DNA from: Choanephora cucurbitarum | Taxonomy: Eukaryota > Mucoromycota > Mucoromycetes > Mucorales > Choanephoraceae | Length of the DNA: 64,000 bases | Assembly (NCBI GenBank): GCA_025331435.1 | Contig: JAIWNI010000032.1 | Coordinates: 222,284 to 286,283 of the forward strand | Reading direction: 5' to 3' | In this document: piece by piece, positions 1 through 8,661 of the stretch | Position numbering within the stretch: position 1 is the stretch's first letter | How the letters are laid out: every line of letters starts with the position of its first letter | Notes under the pieces: model-generated | Told to the model about the DNA's origin: nothing | Databases searched by the model: none | The model's input: only the letters and a program-made list of their open reading frames with translations | Made by a program: the position numbers and the translations under genes

Positions 1-203
1 TGTGTATAGGTCCTATCTTGGGTGGTTATCTGTATGCTTGGATTGGCTTCTTCTGGCTCTGTACTTTACTGAGTGGCCTCTTCTTGTGCTTTATACCATT
101 AGCCTATTTCTTTATTGGAGACAGTCGAGCCTTGATTGAGAGAAACAGACTGAATGCGATTGATACAGTCAAAGAGATAGAGAAATCCACTATGTCGGTG
201 TGA
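1..203 (+). CDS. MFS transporter, 3' end only
   Basis: Open frame entering from the left edge (codons in frame from base 3) and ending in TGA at 201-203. It codes about 67 residues: a Gly/Pro-containing GPILGGYLY stretch, then a long hydrophobic segment with aromatic residues, then a short charged cytoplasmic tail (IERNRLNAIDTVKEIEKS). A GPxLGG motif followed by a final membrane helix and basic tail is typical of the last helices of major facilitator superfamily drug/H+ antiporters. The substrate cannot be inferred from this piece. The stop lies only 53 nt before the next start codon. The family call is inference from the motif and hydrophobicity; another polytopic transporter is possible. 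Confidence 0.6.
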   Translation, partial: CIGPILGGYLYAWIGFFWLCTLLSGLFLCFIPLAYFFIGDSRALIERNRLNAIDTVKEIEKSTMSV

Positions 204-256
204 TAATTTTTATTTTATTTACTTATTTTTTTTTCTTTTTTCTTTGTTTTTATTAA

Positions 257-1054
257 ATGCATAAAGATATATTAAAGGTGGTGCTGATTGGTGATGGCGG
301 TGTAGGCAAGGTGAGATGAGTCTCATTTCGTTCTTTTTTTTTTTTTGCTTCATCTCAACTCACATCTCATGTAGACCAGTCTTCGTAACCAAGTAAGGCT
401 AAAATTCTTTTATTGTATCTAAATTAGTCATCATGAGTCTTATATATAGTATATTCATAAACGATTTACAAATGCCTATAAAGCAACCATTGGTAACACA
501 AACAAGAGAGAGAGAGAGAGAACAATAGATTCTTATGTCTTTAAATAAAAGGTGCTGATTTCATTACAAAAGAAGTACAGACAGAAGATGGTAAAAAGGT
601 CATGATGCAAATATGGGATACAGCAGGACAAGAACGATTTCAGTCATTGGGTGTTGCTTATTACCGTGGTGCTGATGCCTGTGTGTTGGTATACGATGTC
701 AACAATTTCCTTTCATTTCAACATCTAGAACGATGGCGAGAGGATTTCCTAAAGCAGTCATCCCTACCTTCAGAAGAAGCACGTCATTTCCCTATGATCA
801 TGATTGGCAACAAGATAGACATTGACGATCGAGTTGTGTCTCGAAGACAAGCACGAGCATGGGCCGAGATGCATTCGAGTGAACGTATGCAGATTCCTTG
901 TTTTGAGGCCAGTGCTAAACATGGTGATAATGTAGAGAGAGCATTTACTCAGATAGCCAAAATGGTCAAAATACCTCAAATGGAACTTGACTTGAATGAC
1001 CATTCTACCTTTTCTTTAACAGAAGAGAGTCCATTGAATAGTCGATGTTGTTAA
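257..1054 (+). CDS. Rab7-like small GTPase
   Basis: Four exons: 257-310, 375-392, 450-492, 552-1054. The first intron falls just after the P-loop GDGGVGK, so T-S of the nucleotide-binding loop is on the 18-nt second exon. Visible motifs: P-loop GDGGVGKTSL, effector loop ATIGADFITKEV, switch II WDTAGQERFQSLG, guanine motif GNKID and ASAK, and a C-terminal CC for double geranylgeranylation. The TIGADF effector loop and RFQSLGVAYYRGAD are those of Rab7/Ypt7, which drives fusion at late endosomes and vacuoles by recruiting HOPS; the P-loop GDGGVGK is also seen in Rab9. It is therefore Rab7-like and possibly a divergent paralogue, not certainly the single Ypt7. The start is the first ATG before an intact beta-1 strand (DILKVVLIG). 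The next gene begins 81 nt after the stop. Confidence 0.85.
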
Positions 1055-1135
1055 ATTGTTAGTCAGCATGTGAATTTTTTTATTTTTTATAAAAATCAAT
1101 AAGGTCAGCTTTTTATTTCTTTTCTTTTTTATCTC

Positions 1136-2018
1136 ATGTCAGACCCATCCACCCATCGTCAAGATTTAATAAAATCAGCTGTCTCTTTTCTTTCTTCACC
1201 TAATGTGCAATCAGCAGATAAAGAAAAGAAGATTGCCTTTTTACAGAAGAAAGGCTTAACTGAGGCAGAGATAGATGAAGCCTTTCAACAGAGCAGTGTA
1301 TTATTCAAATGATATGTAACTTATTCAGTATAAACTCATATGTGTATTGATAGACCTCTTCTTTACCTGTATTACCCTCAAGAACCCATTATCCTCAATA
1401 TACACCACCTCACATTGTCTATTATCCTCAATATAACACACTTCCTGCAGAGAAAGTATTTGCTATTGCTGTGATTGTAGGTATGAGTGCTTTTGGTTTA
1501 ACAGCCAGTATCCTTGGTATTTTACGGGTAAATAGTTTCTTTTCTTTTCTTTTTTTTTTCTGACAACCCTTTAGCGTTTGATTTTACCCATCTTCAATCG
1601 TATTGCTGCCTATCAACGTACTCGTTATCAAGAACGCAAAGAGATAGCAGACAAAGTCAGCAAGGCTCTCCAGTCATTCCATACTGAAAATGATGATCTG
1701 GATGCCCTGATTGATCAAGGAGATGAAAAGACAACCTGTGATGCCCTTGTCAAGCATCAACACCAATTACAACTCAAGTTGGATCAATTGACACAGACAG
1801 CCAAAGGCAGCCTTCAAAAGCACCTGTATGATCCTATCCGCACACCCCTCACTGATCTCAAGAGCACCCTAATGAGCTTGGATCCTCATTATGGCTCTAC
1901 TACCTATTCCAGTTATTATACGTCACAGACCCCATCCAATCCTGTTGTGTCTGGACTGAAGAGTGATATCCGTAGTTTAAAGGCTGTCTTGTTAAATAGA
2001 CGTAATTTCCCTGTATAA
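1136..2018 (+). CDS. PEX14: Peroxin-14 (peroxisomal docking protein)
   Basis: Exons 1136-1297, 1354-1527 and 1575-2018 join in frame to 259 residues. The N-terminus (RQDLIKSAVSFLSSPNVQS, then KKIAFLQKKGLTEAEIDEAF) is the conserved Pex14 N-domain, a three-helix bundle that binds WxxxF motifs of Pex5. A Pro/Tyr-rich linker leads to one hydrophobic segment (about residues 90-112), followed by a long charged helical region likely to form a coiled coil. Pex14 is the docking and translocation-pore subunit for PTS1/PTS2 import at the peroxisome membrane; this layout (N-domain, linker, membrane segment, coiled coil) is canonical. The length is somewhat short for fungi because the acidic C-terminal tail is reduced. 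The stop is 8 nt from the stop of the convergent gene, so their 3' UTRs must overlap. Confidence 0.85.
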
Positions 2019-2026
2019 AAATCTTT

Positions 2027-2695
2027 TTATGAAATCTGTGCCTCTTTTAAATCACATACAATAGGACCAGCTGAAGTGGTCAAGGTGATGCCTTTGTAGC
2101 TTGCCTTTCCTTCTTGATCTGTCTTGAGATACTGAACTACATGTTCAAATACCTTTTGTTTGGGTTTCAGTACAGTTACACTGCCTTGCCAGTCAATCCC
2201 CTCCAGCTTGATTCTCTCACCCAACTGACTCTCTTGAGGAGGTGACAACAGACGGACTGTCTTGCCATCTTCTGAAGTAGCAGCCAATAACATGCCTTGA
2301 GAGAGAATACCTCTAAATTTACTTGGTTTTAAATTACTGACGACCACTACTTTCTTATGCTTTCTACTTTTGAGTATTTCGTTTGATTTCCCTTTTTAAA
2401 ATGATGTTTACCAATAATGTATCCATGGTCATATAAGGAGCAAGACCACTGACAATAGTACGAGGATTAGGCTCTGTTACCGTATTCAAGTCCACTTAAA
2501 AAGAAAGAGAGTTAAAATGTTGTTTCCATCAAGGCCATCTTTACCTTGTTCAATATAGAGATGACTGGCTTCTGGATGAGGTGCAATGTCAACAATTTGA
2601 CCTACTCTTAAATCAACACGATGAATCTCATCTTGTTCTGCAATTGTATGCATAAACCGTCTTGAGGGTAGTTTATTTCTTAGTAATGTCAACAT
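2027..2695 (-). CDS. EMAP-II/Arc1-type tRNA-binding domain protein
   Basis: Minus-strand exons 2695-2545, 2494-2412 and 2353-2027 join to 186 residues. Almost the whole protein is one tRNA-binding (EMAP-II/TRBP111-like OB-fold) domain: DLRVGQIVDIAPHPEASHLYIEQVDL, then PRTIVSGLAPYM, then VVVSNLKPSKFRGILSQGMLLAA. Relatives are the C-terminus of methionyl-tRNA synthetase, Arc1p and AIMP1/p43, which hold tRNA for synthetases. There is no synthetase or GST-like domain, so this is a free-standing version. The chosen start (2695) gives an extra N-terminus MLTLLRNKLPSRRF, basic with no acidic residue, like a mitochondrial presequence; an in-frame Met 14 residues later would give a cytosolic form. The family is clear; which synthetase it assists is not. 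Confidence 0.8.
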
Positions 2696-2784
2696 GACAA
2701 ATAAAAAAAAAAAAAAAATTCTCTTCAAATTGAATTTTTTTTTCCCTTTTCTTCTTTTAAAAAAAAAACTTTTTTAAAAAAGAC

Positions 2785-3358
2785 ATGTCTGATCGTCGTT
2801 CTAAGCTTGAGGCATTGGCTGGTAAGCGTAAATCTGCTGATAGTCAAGATAATGAAGGTATAAAGAAGAATACAGTAAAGAAATCGAAAAGGTAAGCCTT
2901 TTTTTGGGTTTATGGTCTTTGTTGACTTATCTTTTGCATCTATTAGTAATTCTTCTCGTTCTGTAAAGAAGCCTGTTTACAGTGATGAAGAAGAAGACGA
3001 AGAAGAAGAAGAAAGTAAGGGAAATAGTGTATCATGTGTTTCTATTACTGAATGTAATTAGGTGATGTATCTGATGAAGAAGAAGAAAAGGTAGTTGCTA
3101 AGCCCAAGAAGAGACCAATTGAAAAGAAAAAGAAGAGAAAGACAAGTGATGATGACGCGTCAGATGAAGATAAATCTGATGTATCAGGTAATTCAAAGGA
3201 CAACCGTAAGCCTATCTTTTTTTCTCAATTCATGACTATTGTTAGAAACCGAATTAGAGACATTGGATACAAGTCTGATTATTCCTGGTGGAAGAAGAAC
3301 GCGTGGTAAAAAGATTGATTATAAACAATTTGGCGCAGATCCTGAAGATGAGGAATAA
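2785..3358 (+). CDS. CHZ1: Histone H2A.Z-H2B chaperone CHZ1-like
   Basis: Exons 2785-2891, 2947-3014, 3062-3205 and 3246-3358 join to 143 residues. The protein is Lys- and Asp/Glu-rich with alternating basic patches (KKRPIEKKKKRK) and acidic runs, as expected of a disordered histone chaperone. The C-terminal motif LDTSLIIPGGRRTRGKKIDY matches the conserved CHZ motif, which binds H2A.Z-H2B dimers and delivers them to the SWR1 remodeller. The C-terminus is acidic (DPEDEE). Most of the protein is low complexity, so the call rests on that motif. The gene stops 42 nt from the convergent HAUS6-like stop. Its start lies about 90 nt from the start of the divergent tRNA-binding gene, so the two probably share a promoter. 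Confidence 0.75.
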
Positions 3359-3400
3359 AATAAGCTTTTTTTTTTATTAAATAAACACACCACTTGATCA

Positions 3401-4390
3401 TTAACGCACAGGTGTATAAATATCAATATCAAACATTTTCGATTCCTGAAGAGGTCTCCATGGTGGTCTTTCAAGGCGAAGAGAAGCAACACTTTCGAGA
3501 TCGTCAAAGATAGAACAAGAAGAAGAGAAATGGGTATTGGGCGTATCTGATTGGCGGTAGGGAGTGCCTGCTTCCACATGCAAAGAAGGGGATTGAATAG
3601 GGTATAGTGTATCACTCTCCATGGTTGGTGAGAGATGGGGTAGGGTATAGAGTGTGGTGTCGATGTCTGGTGAAGATGATAAGATCTGCTGGACTTGGTG
3701 GCGAATGGATCTGACTGAGATAGAGAAAGGTTCAATAGGTTGAGAGGTATAAGTGAATTCCATGCGGCTGGGAGGTTCATGAGATAGCTTTTTAGGAAGA
3801 GGATCTGTGTGTCTTGTGATAGGATCATAGGTGTCTTCATGATGCTTACGTTTGGCTGGAAGGACTCTAGATTGATGATCCTTTACTGCTCTGATTGGAT
3901 GAGATCGTTGTTTCTTTTTGTTCTGTCGATCCTTTTCGAGTTGATCAAACAAGAGAGTGATTCTGTCCATATGCTGGTGCACTTGTTTGGTATCCAAGAT
4001 GACTGTCTTTTGTCTGACGGCCATCTCCAAAGTGGCTGTCGAGAAGGCCATCATGATACGCTCTATCTCTTGACCATAACATTCTTGAAGGATGGATTTA
4101 CGTACAGAGACGCGTAACAGGAAATCATGTTTATATCGCAACTCATTTAACCATTGATAGGCTAGCTGCATGTATCTTCGACTGGCTGCTTGGTTCTGAA
4201 TAGGCCAACAGTGTTCAAAATAAGCGTGTGTTCTGTGTGAGTCAATCAGGTTGAATAAGAAATGGCTGATGATTTCAAATGCGCGTTGGTTAACACGACT
4301 ACGACTGAACATCTGTTCATCTACTAGGATGGCGTGGCTTTGAAATCCTAAAAGTGTTAAATTGAGTAAGAGAATAGAGATATAGGACAT
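3401..4390 (-). CDS. Augmin subunit HAUS6-like
   Basis: Single exon, 329 residues. The N-terminal 130 residues match the HAUS6 N-terminal domain: NLTLLGF near the start, then RAFEIISHFLFNLIDSH, CWPIQNQAASRRYMQ, a WLNEL helix, VRKSILQECYGQE and a MMAFSTATLEM helix. HAUS6 is a core subunit of augmin, which brings gamma-tubulin to existing spindle microtubules for branching nucleation. The remaining 200 residues are Ser/Pro- and basic-rich with no recognised domain. Metazoan HAUS6 has a much longer tail. The hydrophobic start (MSYISILLLNLTLLGF) resembles a signal peptide but aligns with the family's own N-terminal helix. Augmin is known in Aspergillus but absent from budding and fission yeast. 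The start is the only upstream Met in frame. Confidence 0.75.
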   Translation of the reverse strand: MSYISILLLNLTLLGFQSHAILVDEQMFSRSRVNQRAFEIISHFLFNLIDSHRTHAYFEHCWPIQNQAASRRYMQLAYQWLNELRYKHDFLLRVSVRKSILQECYGQEIERIMMAFSTATLEMAVRQKTVILDTKQVHQHMDRITLLFDQLEKDRQNKKKQRSHPIRAVKDHQSRVLPAKRKHHEDTYDPITRHTDPLPKKLSHEPPSRMEFTYTSQPIEPFSISVRSIRHQVQQILSSSPDIDTTLYTLPHLSPTMESDTLYPIQSPSLHVEAGTPYRQSDTPNTHFSSSCSIFDDLESVASLRLERPPWRPLQESKMFDIDIYTPVR

Positions 4391-4471
4391 GATTAAATAA
4401 ATAAAAAGAGAGAGAAAATTGGCATGGTTGCGTGGTAATAGAGAAACGGGGTTTCAATGGTAATGGATGAC

Positions 4472-4496
4472 ACGCGTTTCTGTACCGAAGACGCGT
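4472..4496. promoter_or_regulatory. Paired MluI cell-cycle boxes in a divergent promoter
   Basis: Two ACGCGTTT elements (ACGCGT at 4472-4477 and 4491-4496), 19 nt apart in the same orientation, in the 226-nt gap between the divergent HAUS6-like and ZUP1-like starts. ACGCGT is the known target of MBF (Swi6/Mbp1-type) G1/S factors in fungi. That they drive the mitotic HAUS6 gene is inference. Confidence 0.45.
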
Positions 4497-4616
4497 TTGT
4501 TTCCATAGCAACCCTTTTTTCATTCGACAGCTGCAAATGAAAACTATTTTAATCTCTTTCATCCTTTCTTTTTTAAAATTCTTTTCTTTTTCTTTTTCTT
4601 TTTTAAAAAAATCATC

Positions 4617-5854
4617 ATGACACAAACAGCCATTGCTCAAGGTACTGATTTTAAACTGGAATGAAATGAAATATTAACTGATGATTCCAGTTCAACATGA
4701 GACTGACGTCAAATCCAATGGATTGAAAGTAAGCCAAATTCAAAACCAACCAAGACAAAATGATAACCTTTCATTTCCCTGAAGCGTAAAGATGGAACAA
4801 TTGACAGGGCAGAGACAAATAAAAAGCAGAAACCATCATTCTGTAAAGACAATGATTTCTGGAGTAAAATACCTATTTTGAAACAAGATGGTAGAACTTC
4901 AGGTAAAAATAAAAAAAAAAAGGACAAAATTTTTTAAAATCTCACCAATCAAAAGGCATCATTCCTCGACTTGAGCCTAATTTCAAAAAGGGAGAGACAG
5001 TATCTGCCTATCTCTGTAGTCCTACTACCGATCATTTGTCTACAGGCTGTATGGATTTAGGTTGGGGATGTGGCTATCGTAACTGTCAGATGTTGATGAG
5101 CTATTTAGAACAACAAGAACAAGATGGTGAGCCTATTCTAAAGCATGTATTGGATATTCATGGTATTCAACTGTTAATTGAACAAGCATGGAAAGAAGGT
5201 TAAGAAATAGATTATATGTCATCAAAAAGACTCACTCCATAGATAGGATTTGATACACTGGGTGCTGCTCAGTTGGATCATCGGGTATTTAAGACTCGTA
5301 AATGGATTGGTACGACAGAAGTATATACACTACTTGCCTATTTAGGCATACGATCGACCATCATTGACTTTCATCAACCAGGACCAAATCGCCTTCATCA
5401 TGAACTGATGGATTGGATCCAATCATATTTCAGTGCAGATATTCAATCAGGCCATCAGACAGTCTATATCACCAATCGACCTCCACTCTATCTACAGCAT
5501 CAAGGACACAGCAGAACAGTGATTGGTATTGAATTACTCAAGTCAGGCAAACGTAATTTAATCATGTTTGATCCTGGTAGACGTATCTTGAGATCCTATC
5601 TTAAGCCAGAAGATAAAGAGGATAGTTTTATACACAAACGATTTCTAAGCACCAACTCTTTACCTTCTGCCCTATTAAAACCATTTCGAGTGGATGATAA
5701 ATCAATCAGTAAACACAGACAATATCAAATTCTTGTGTTGGGTAAAGTCAACTATCAAGATGGCAAGATGATATGGGATCCAAGTCAAGGCTTTTTATTA
5801 GATAAACAAGAAAGAGAGGCTATGAAGAATGTCACTAGTTTTGCAGTCATCTAA
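4617..5854 (+). CDS. ZUP1/Mug105-type deubiquitinase (peptidase family C78)
   Basis: Exons 4617-4641, 4691-4728, 4785-4902, 4956-5198 and 5247-5854 give 343 residues. The catalytic region is clear: LGWGCGYRNCQML carries the nucleophile Cys, KWIGTTEVYTLLAYLGIR follows, then RPPLYLQHQGHSRTVIGIE with the catalytic His and IMFDPG with the catalytic Asp. These residues are the signature of ZUFSP/ZUP1, the enzyme selective for long K63-linked ubiquitin chains in genome stability; S. pombe Mug105 is a relative. Animal ZUP1 has N-terminal zinc fingers and a ubiquitin-binding helix; the 60 residues ahead of the domain here are Lys/Asp-rich and show no CxxC zinc finger, so this looks like a catalytic-domain-only form. 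The fourth intron starts with the unusual donor GTTAAG. A UFM1-protease role (the sister subfamily) is less likely from the QHQGHSRT block. Confidence 0.82.
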
Positions 5855-5953
5855 ATCCTCTCATATCCATATTTCATACAGCATCTTATATATACACCTT
5901 ATAGCATTTTATGTACATTTCTCTCTATTAAATCTCTTACACCTATTCAATGA

Positions 5954-7019
5954 TCAATATTGGAATTCATGAATTCTCCTATTTGACTTACGCTCAATAA
6001 TCTGTTCATAAGCAACACAGGCAGGAGAATCAGGATGTTCATCCAAAAAGGAAATGCCCATATCACAACTCTTGGCCACTCGAGGATCCAATGGAATCTT
6101 ACCCAAGAGTGGCACATGGAATTCATCTGCCAATGCCTGAGCACCTCCTGTGGTAGAGGGGAAAATGACAGATTCACCATGACAACTAGGACAGACAAAA
6201 CCAGACATGTTCTCCACTAGACCCAGGATAGGAATCTTGGCTTTCTTACAGAAATCAAGCTCTTTACGTACATCCTGAAGGGCTACTTCTTGTGGTGTCG
6301 TGATAATGATGGCACCATCAATCCCACTTTCTTTTAAAAAGGAAGCAATCGAGAGATGTTCATCTGATGTACCAGGTGGTGTATCCACTATCAAATAATC
6401 CAGATTTCCCCAATCCACATCACGCAAGAACTGTTTGATCAGACCATTCTTCTTGGGTCCACGCCAGATGACAGCATCGTCTTTGTCAGGCAGCATGAAT
6501 CCAATAGACATGACAGCCAGATTATCTTGAACATACACAGGTTGCCATCCACTGTTGCTCTGATGGATCTGTTCATTGGCCACACCCATGATGGTAGGGA
6601 TAGAAGGACCACAGATATCAATGTCCATCACACCTACTTCTACTGATTCATCGCCTGAGAGTGCAAAGGCCAATTGGGAACTAAAACTGGATTTGCCTAC
6701 ACCTCCTTTACCTGATAACACCAATAGTTTATGCTTTACTCCAGCCAGACGTTCAGCAATCACAGCAATATCTTTTTTGTTATTAGTTTATCATTGCTTA
6801 TGTATCTATCATTCTTCTTCTTCTTTTTACCTGGATCTGGTCCTTTGGGTGCTGTTGCGCAAATGGTTTGATTAGGACAACCTGCACAGGCATCCGATTG
6901 ACCTGCCTTTTCACTTTCAGGACCCTTTTTTTTTTGGATCAGTCAATAGAGAATGATGACATCATCATTTACTTACAGGACAATGTTCAGGAAGAGGTTC
7001 TGTTTCGTTTAAGGTCATT
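5954..7019 (-). CDS. NBP35: Cytosolic Fe-S cluster assembly scaffold Nbp35/NUBP1
   Basis: Exons 7019-6978, 6924-6831 and 6771-5954 give 317 residues. The N-terminus has the Nbp35 pattern C-x13-C-x2-C-x5-C (EHC, DAC, AGC, TIC), which binds a stable 4Fe-4S cluster and separates Nbp35 from Cfd1. The P-loop is [10 protein letters not shown] with the deviant Walker A lysine of the Mrp/MinD family, followed by [18 protein letters not shown] and [11 protein letters not shown]. The C-terminal CPSC motif binds the bridging transferable cluster in the Nbp35-Cfd1 scaffold of the CIA pathway. Length and domain order are normal. The gene is convergent with the ZUP1-like gene, 99 nt between stops. Confidence 0.93.
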
Positions 7020-7104
7020 ATAAATAAAAAATAAATAAGAAAGAAATGAAAAGAGTTTTTATTTGTCATCGTCTTAAAATAAATGTCACAGTTTCAAACA
7101 CCAC

Positions 7105-7925
7105 TTATCGGAATAGACCAACCAGAATAAAGAAAACTAGAATTAATGCAATCACAATACAGACTGATTCTATGGCATGTTTAATTTACGGAAATTACAT
7201 AAAGATGAGACTTACTGTTGTCCTTTATCTTTCGATTCACGTGATCCAGTCGCTTCTTTGCCTGCCTTAGTCGCTCATCCGTCCGATCGACCATCTCTTC
7301 TGTCTCGTCAATCAACTGAGCATGTGTCTCTAGTTCATCGCCAATCAACAATCCCAATTCACGTTGACGACGAATGGCATCACTCAAATGATCCAAGTCT
7401 TGGTCTTGGTCGTCCATGATACGCTGTTGTAGCTGTAGGATATGTCCATTGTCCATGGTGTCCATGTCAATCGAAGTAAACTTGACATTGGTATTCTTGC
7501 CACGCTTATCACCCAACAGGATAGCTCGAGCGTCTGAATCGTCTTTGAGACCAAATAAGGCGTCTAGTTTATCTACCTTGACTTGAATCTGAATCAACTT
7601 GTCTTCATCTGCCTTTGTGTTTCTTTTTTTTTTTATAAGTGTCTTGTTATTTAAATTGTGTGATTACTTTACTTGGCACCTGATTGCTCTTGTTCAGATA
7701 GTTGTTGTTCAAGTTGGTGGATGCCTTCTCTTAACTGTGTTAGGTTCTTGTTGATGTTGTTTTCATATTTGTCTACATTCAATCTGTAGTAGGATGAGAT
7801 CCTAAGTTTTTCTTTTTATTTATGATGTGTCATTACTTGAGTTCTTTTAGCCGATTACGTTCAAATACAATAGAGAGTGTATTGTCTGCTAATAAGTCTA
7901 ATCTAGATAACAATTTGATATCCAT
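7105..7925 (-). CDS. Qc-SNARE, syntaxin-8/Syn8-like
   Basis: Exons 7925-7837, 7783-7673, 7622-7216 and 7169-7105 give 223 residues. Order: short N-terminal helices (LLSRLDLLADNTLSIVFERN resembles the start of fungal Syn8 proteins), a coiled N-domain, a SNARE helix (about residues 145-200, from LQLQQRIMDDQDQDLDHLS to KKRLDHVNRK), and a C-terminal tail anchor of about 18 hydrophobic residues ending in FR. The SNARE helix aligns with syntaxin-8 (RQRELGLLIGDELE...), a Qc-SNARE of endosome fusion. Aligned to syntaxin 8 and 6, the ionic zero-layer position normally filled by Gln is His (ELETHAQLI). The start is the Met before the conserved helix; in-frame Met codons further upstream would add a hydrophobic stretch and are less likely. 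Confidence 0.8.
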
Positions 7926-8661
7926 CGTTGCAATAATAGAGAAAGAAAGAAATAGCATCATAAACCACGATGAGCCAATCATGGATGAACTGAGATTGAA
8001 TTGGATGGATCGACAACAGTGAACATAACAAAGTGGATTAGGCTAACAGCCAAATATTAAAAAAAAAAAAAAATAAGCGTATTTGAATTTGGCTGTAAAT
8101 AGGATTAGGTACTGTTGTAAATGTTTGGCTGTGATTTCATACAAGTGTTATTTCCATTTTGGAATGATAGTCTGTATCAGGCTTGAATTGAATAACGATC
8201 AGCCTTGAAAGATCGTCTTGACAAATAAATAAGAAATGTGGCTTTATCTTTTCAAATGATCAACATAAGTTCTCTTAGACAGAAGAATGGAATTGATGGT
8301 AAAATCAGCCACAGCTAAGTTTGAAATCTCTCATTTGACATGTTTGTTCTCTTTAGAATTACACTCCATGTCTTCTTCTTTTTTAGTGTATGATTTGATT
8401 TAGCCTAGACTAGACTACAGTCATGCTATACAAAATAAAAGAAAAAAAAAAAAAAAGAAAGAAAAAGAGAGAGCTATCCTTTTTGTTATTTTTGGTATTT
8501 ATTTATTATTATTATTATTATTTTTACTTCAGCCTTTTTTTTTAATAAGCGAAACAAGTGTAGCTATTATTTCAAACAAGTGATAGAAAGCCATCCTCTC
8601 TCTCTCTTTCTTTCTTTCTCTTCTTTCTCTTCTTTCTTCTCTCTTCTTTCTCTCTTCTTAA
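7926..8661. other. Intergenic, shared divergent promoter region
   Basis: 736 nt between divergent starts of the SNARE and the C2H2 factor. It is AT-rich with A-runs near 8059 and 8444, a TTA repeat near 8507-8523, and a long CT-rich tract (8594-8658) just before the zinc-finger start, typical of the core promoter/5' UTR in these fungi. No gene seen. Confidence 0.6.
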
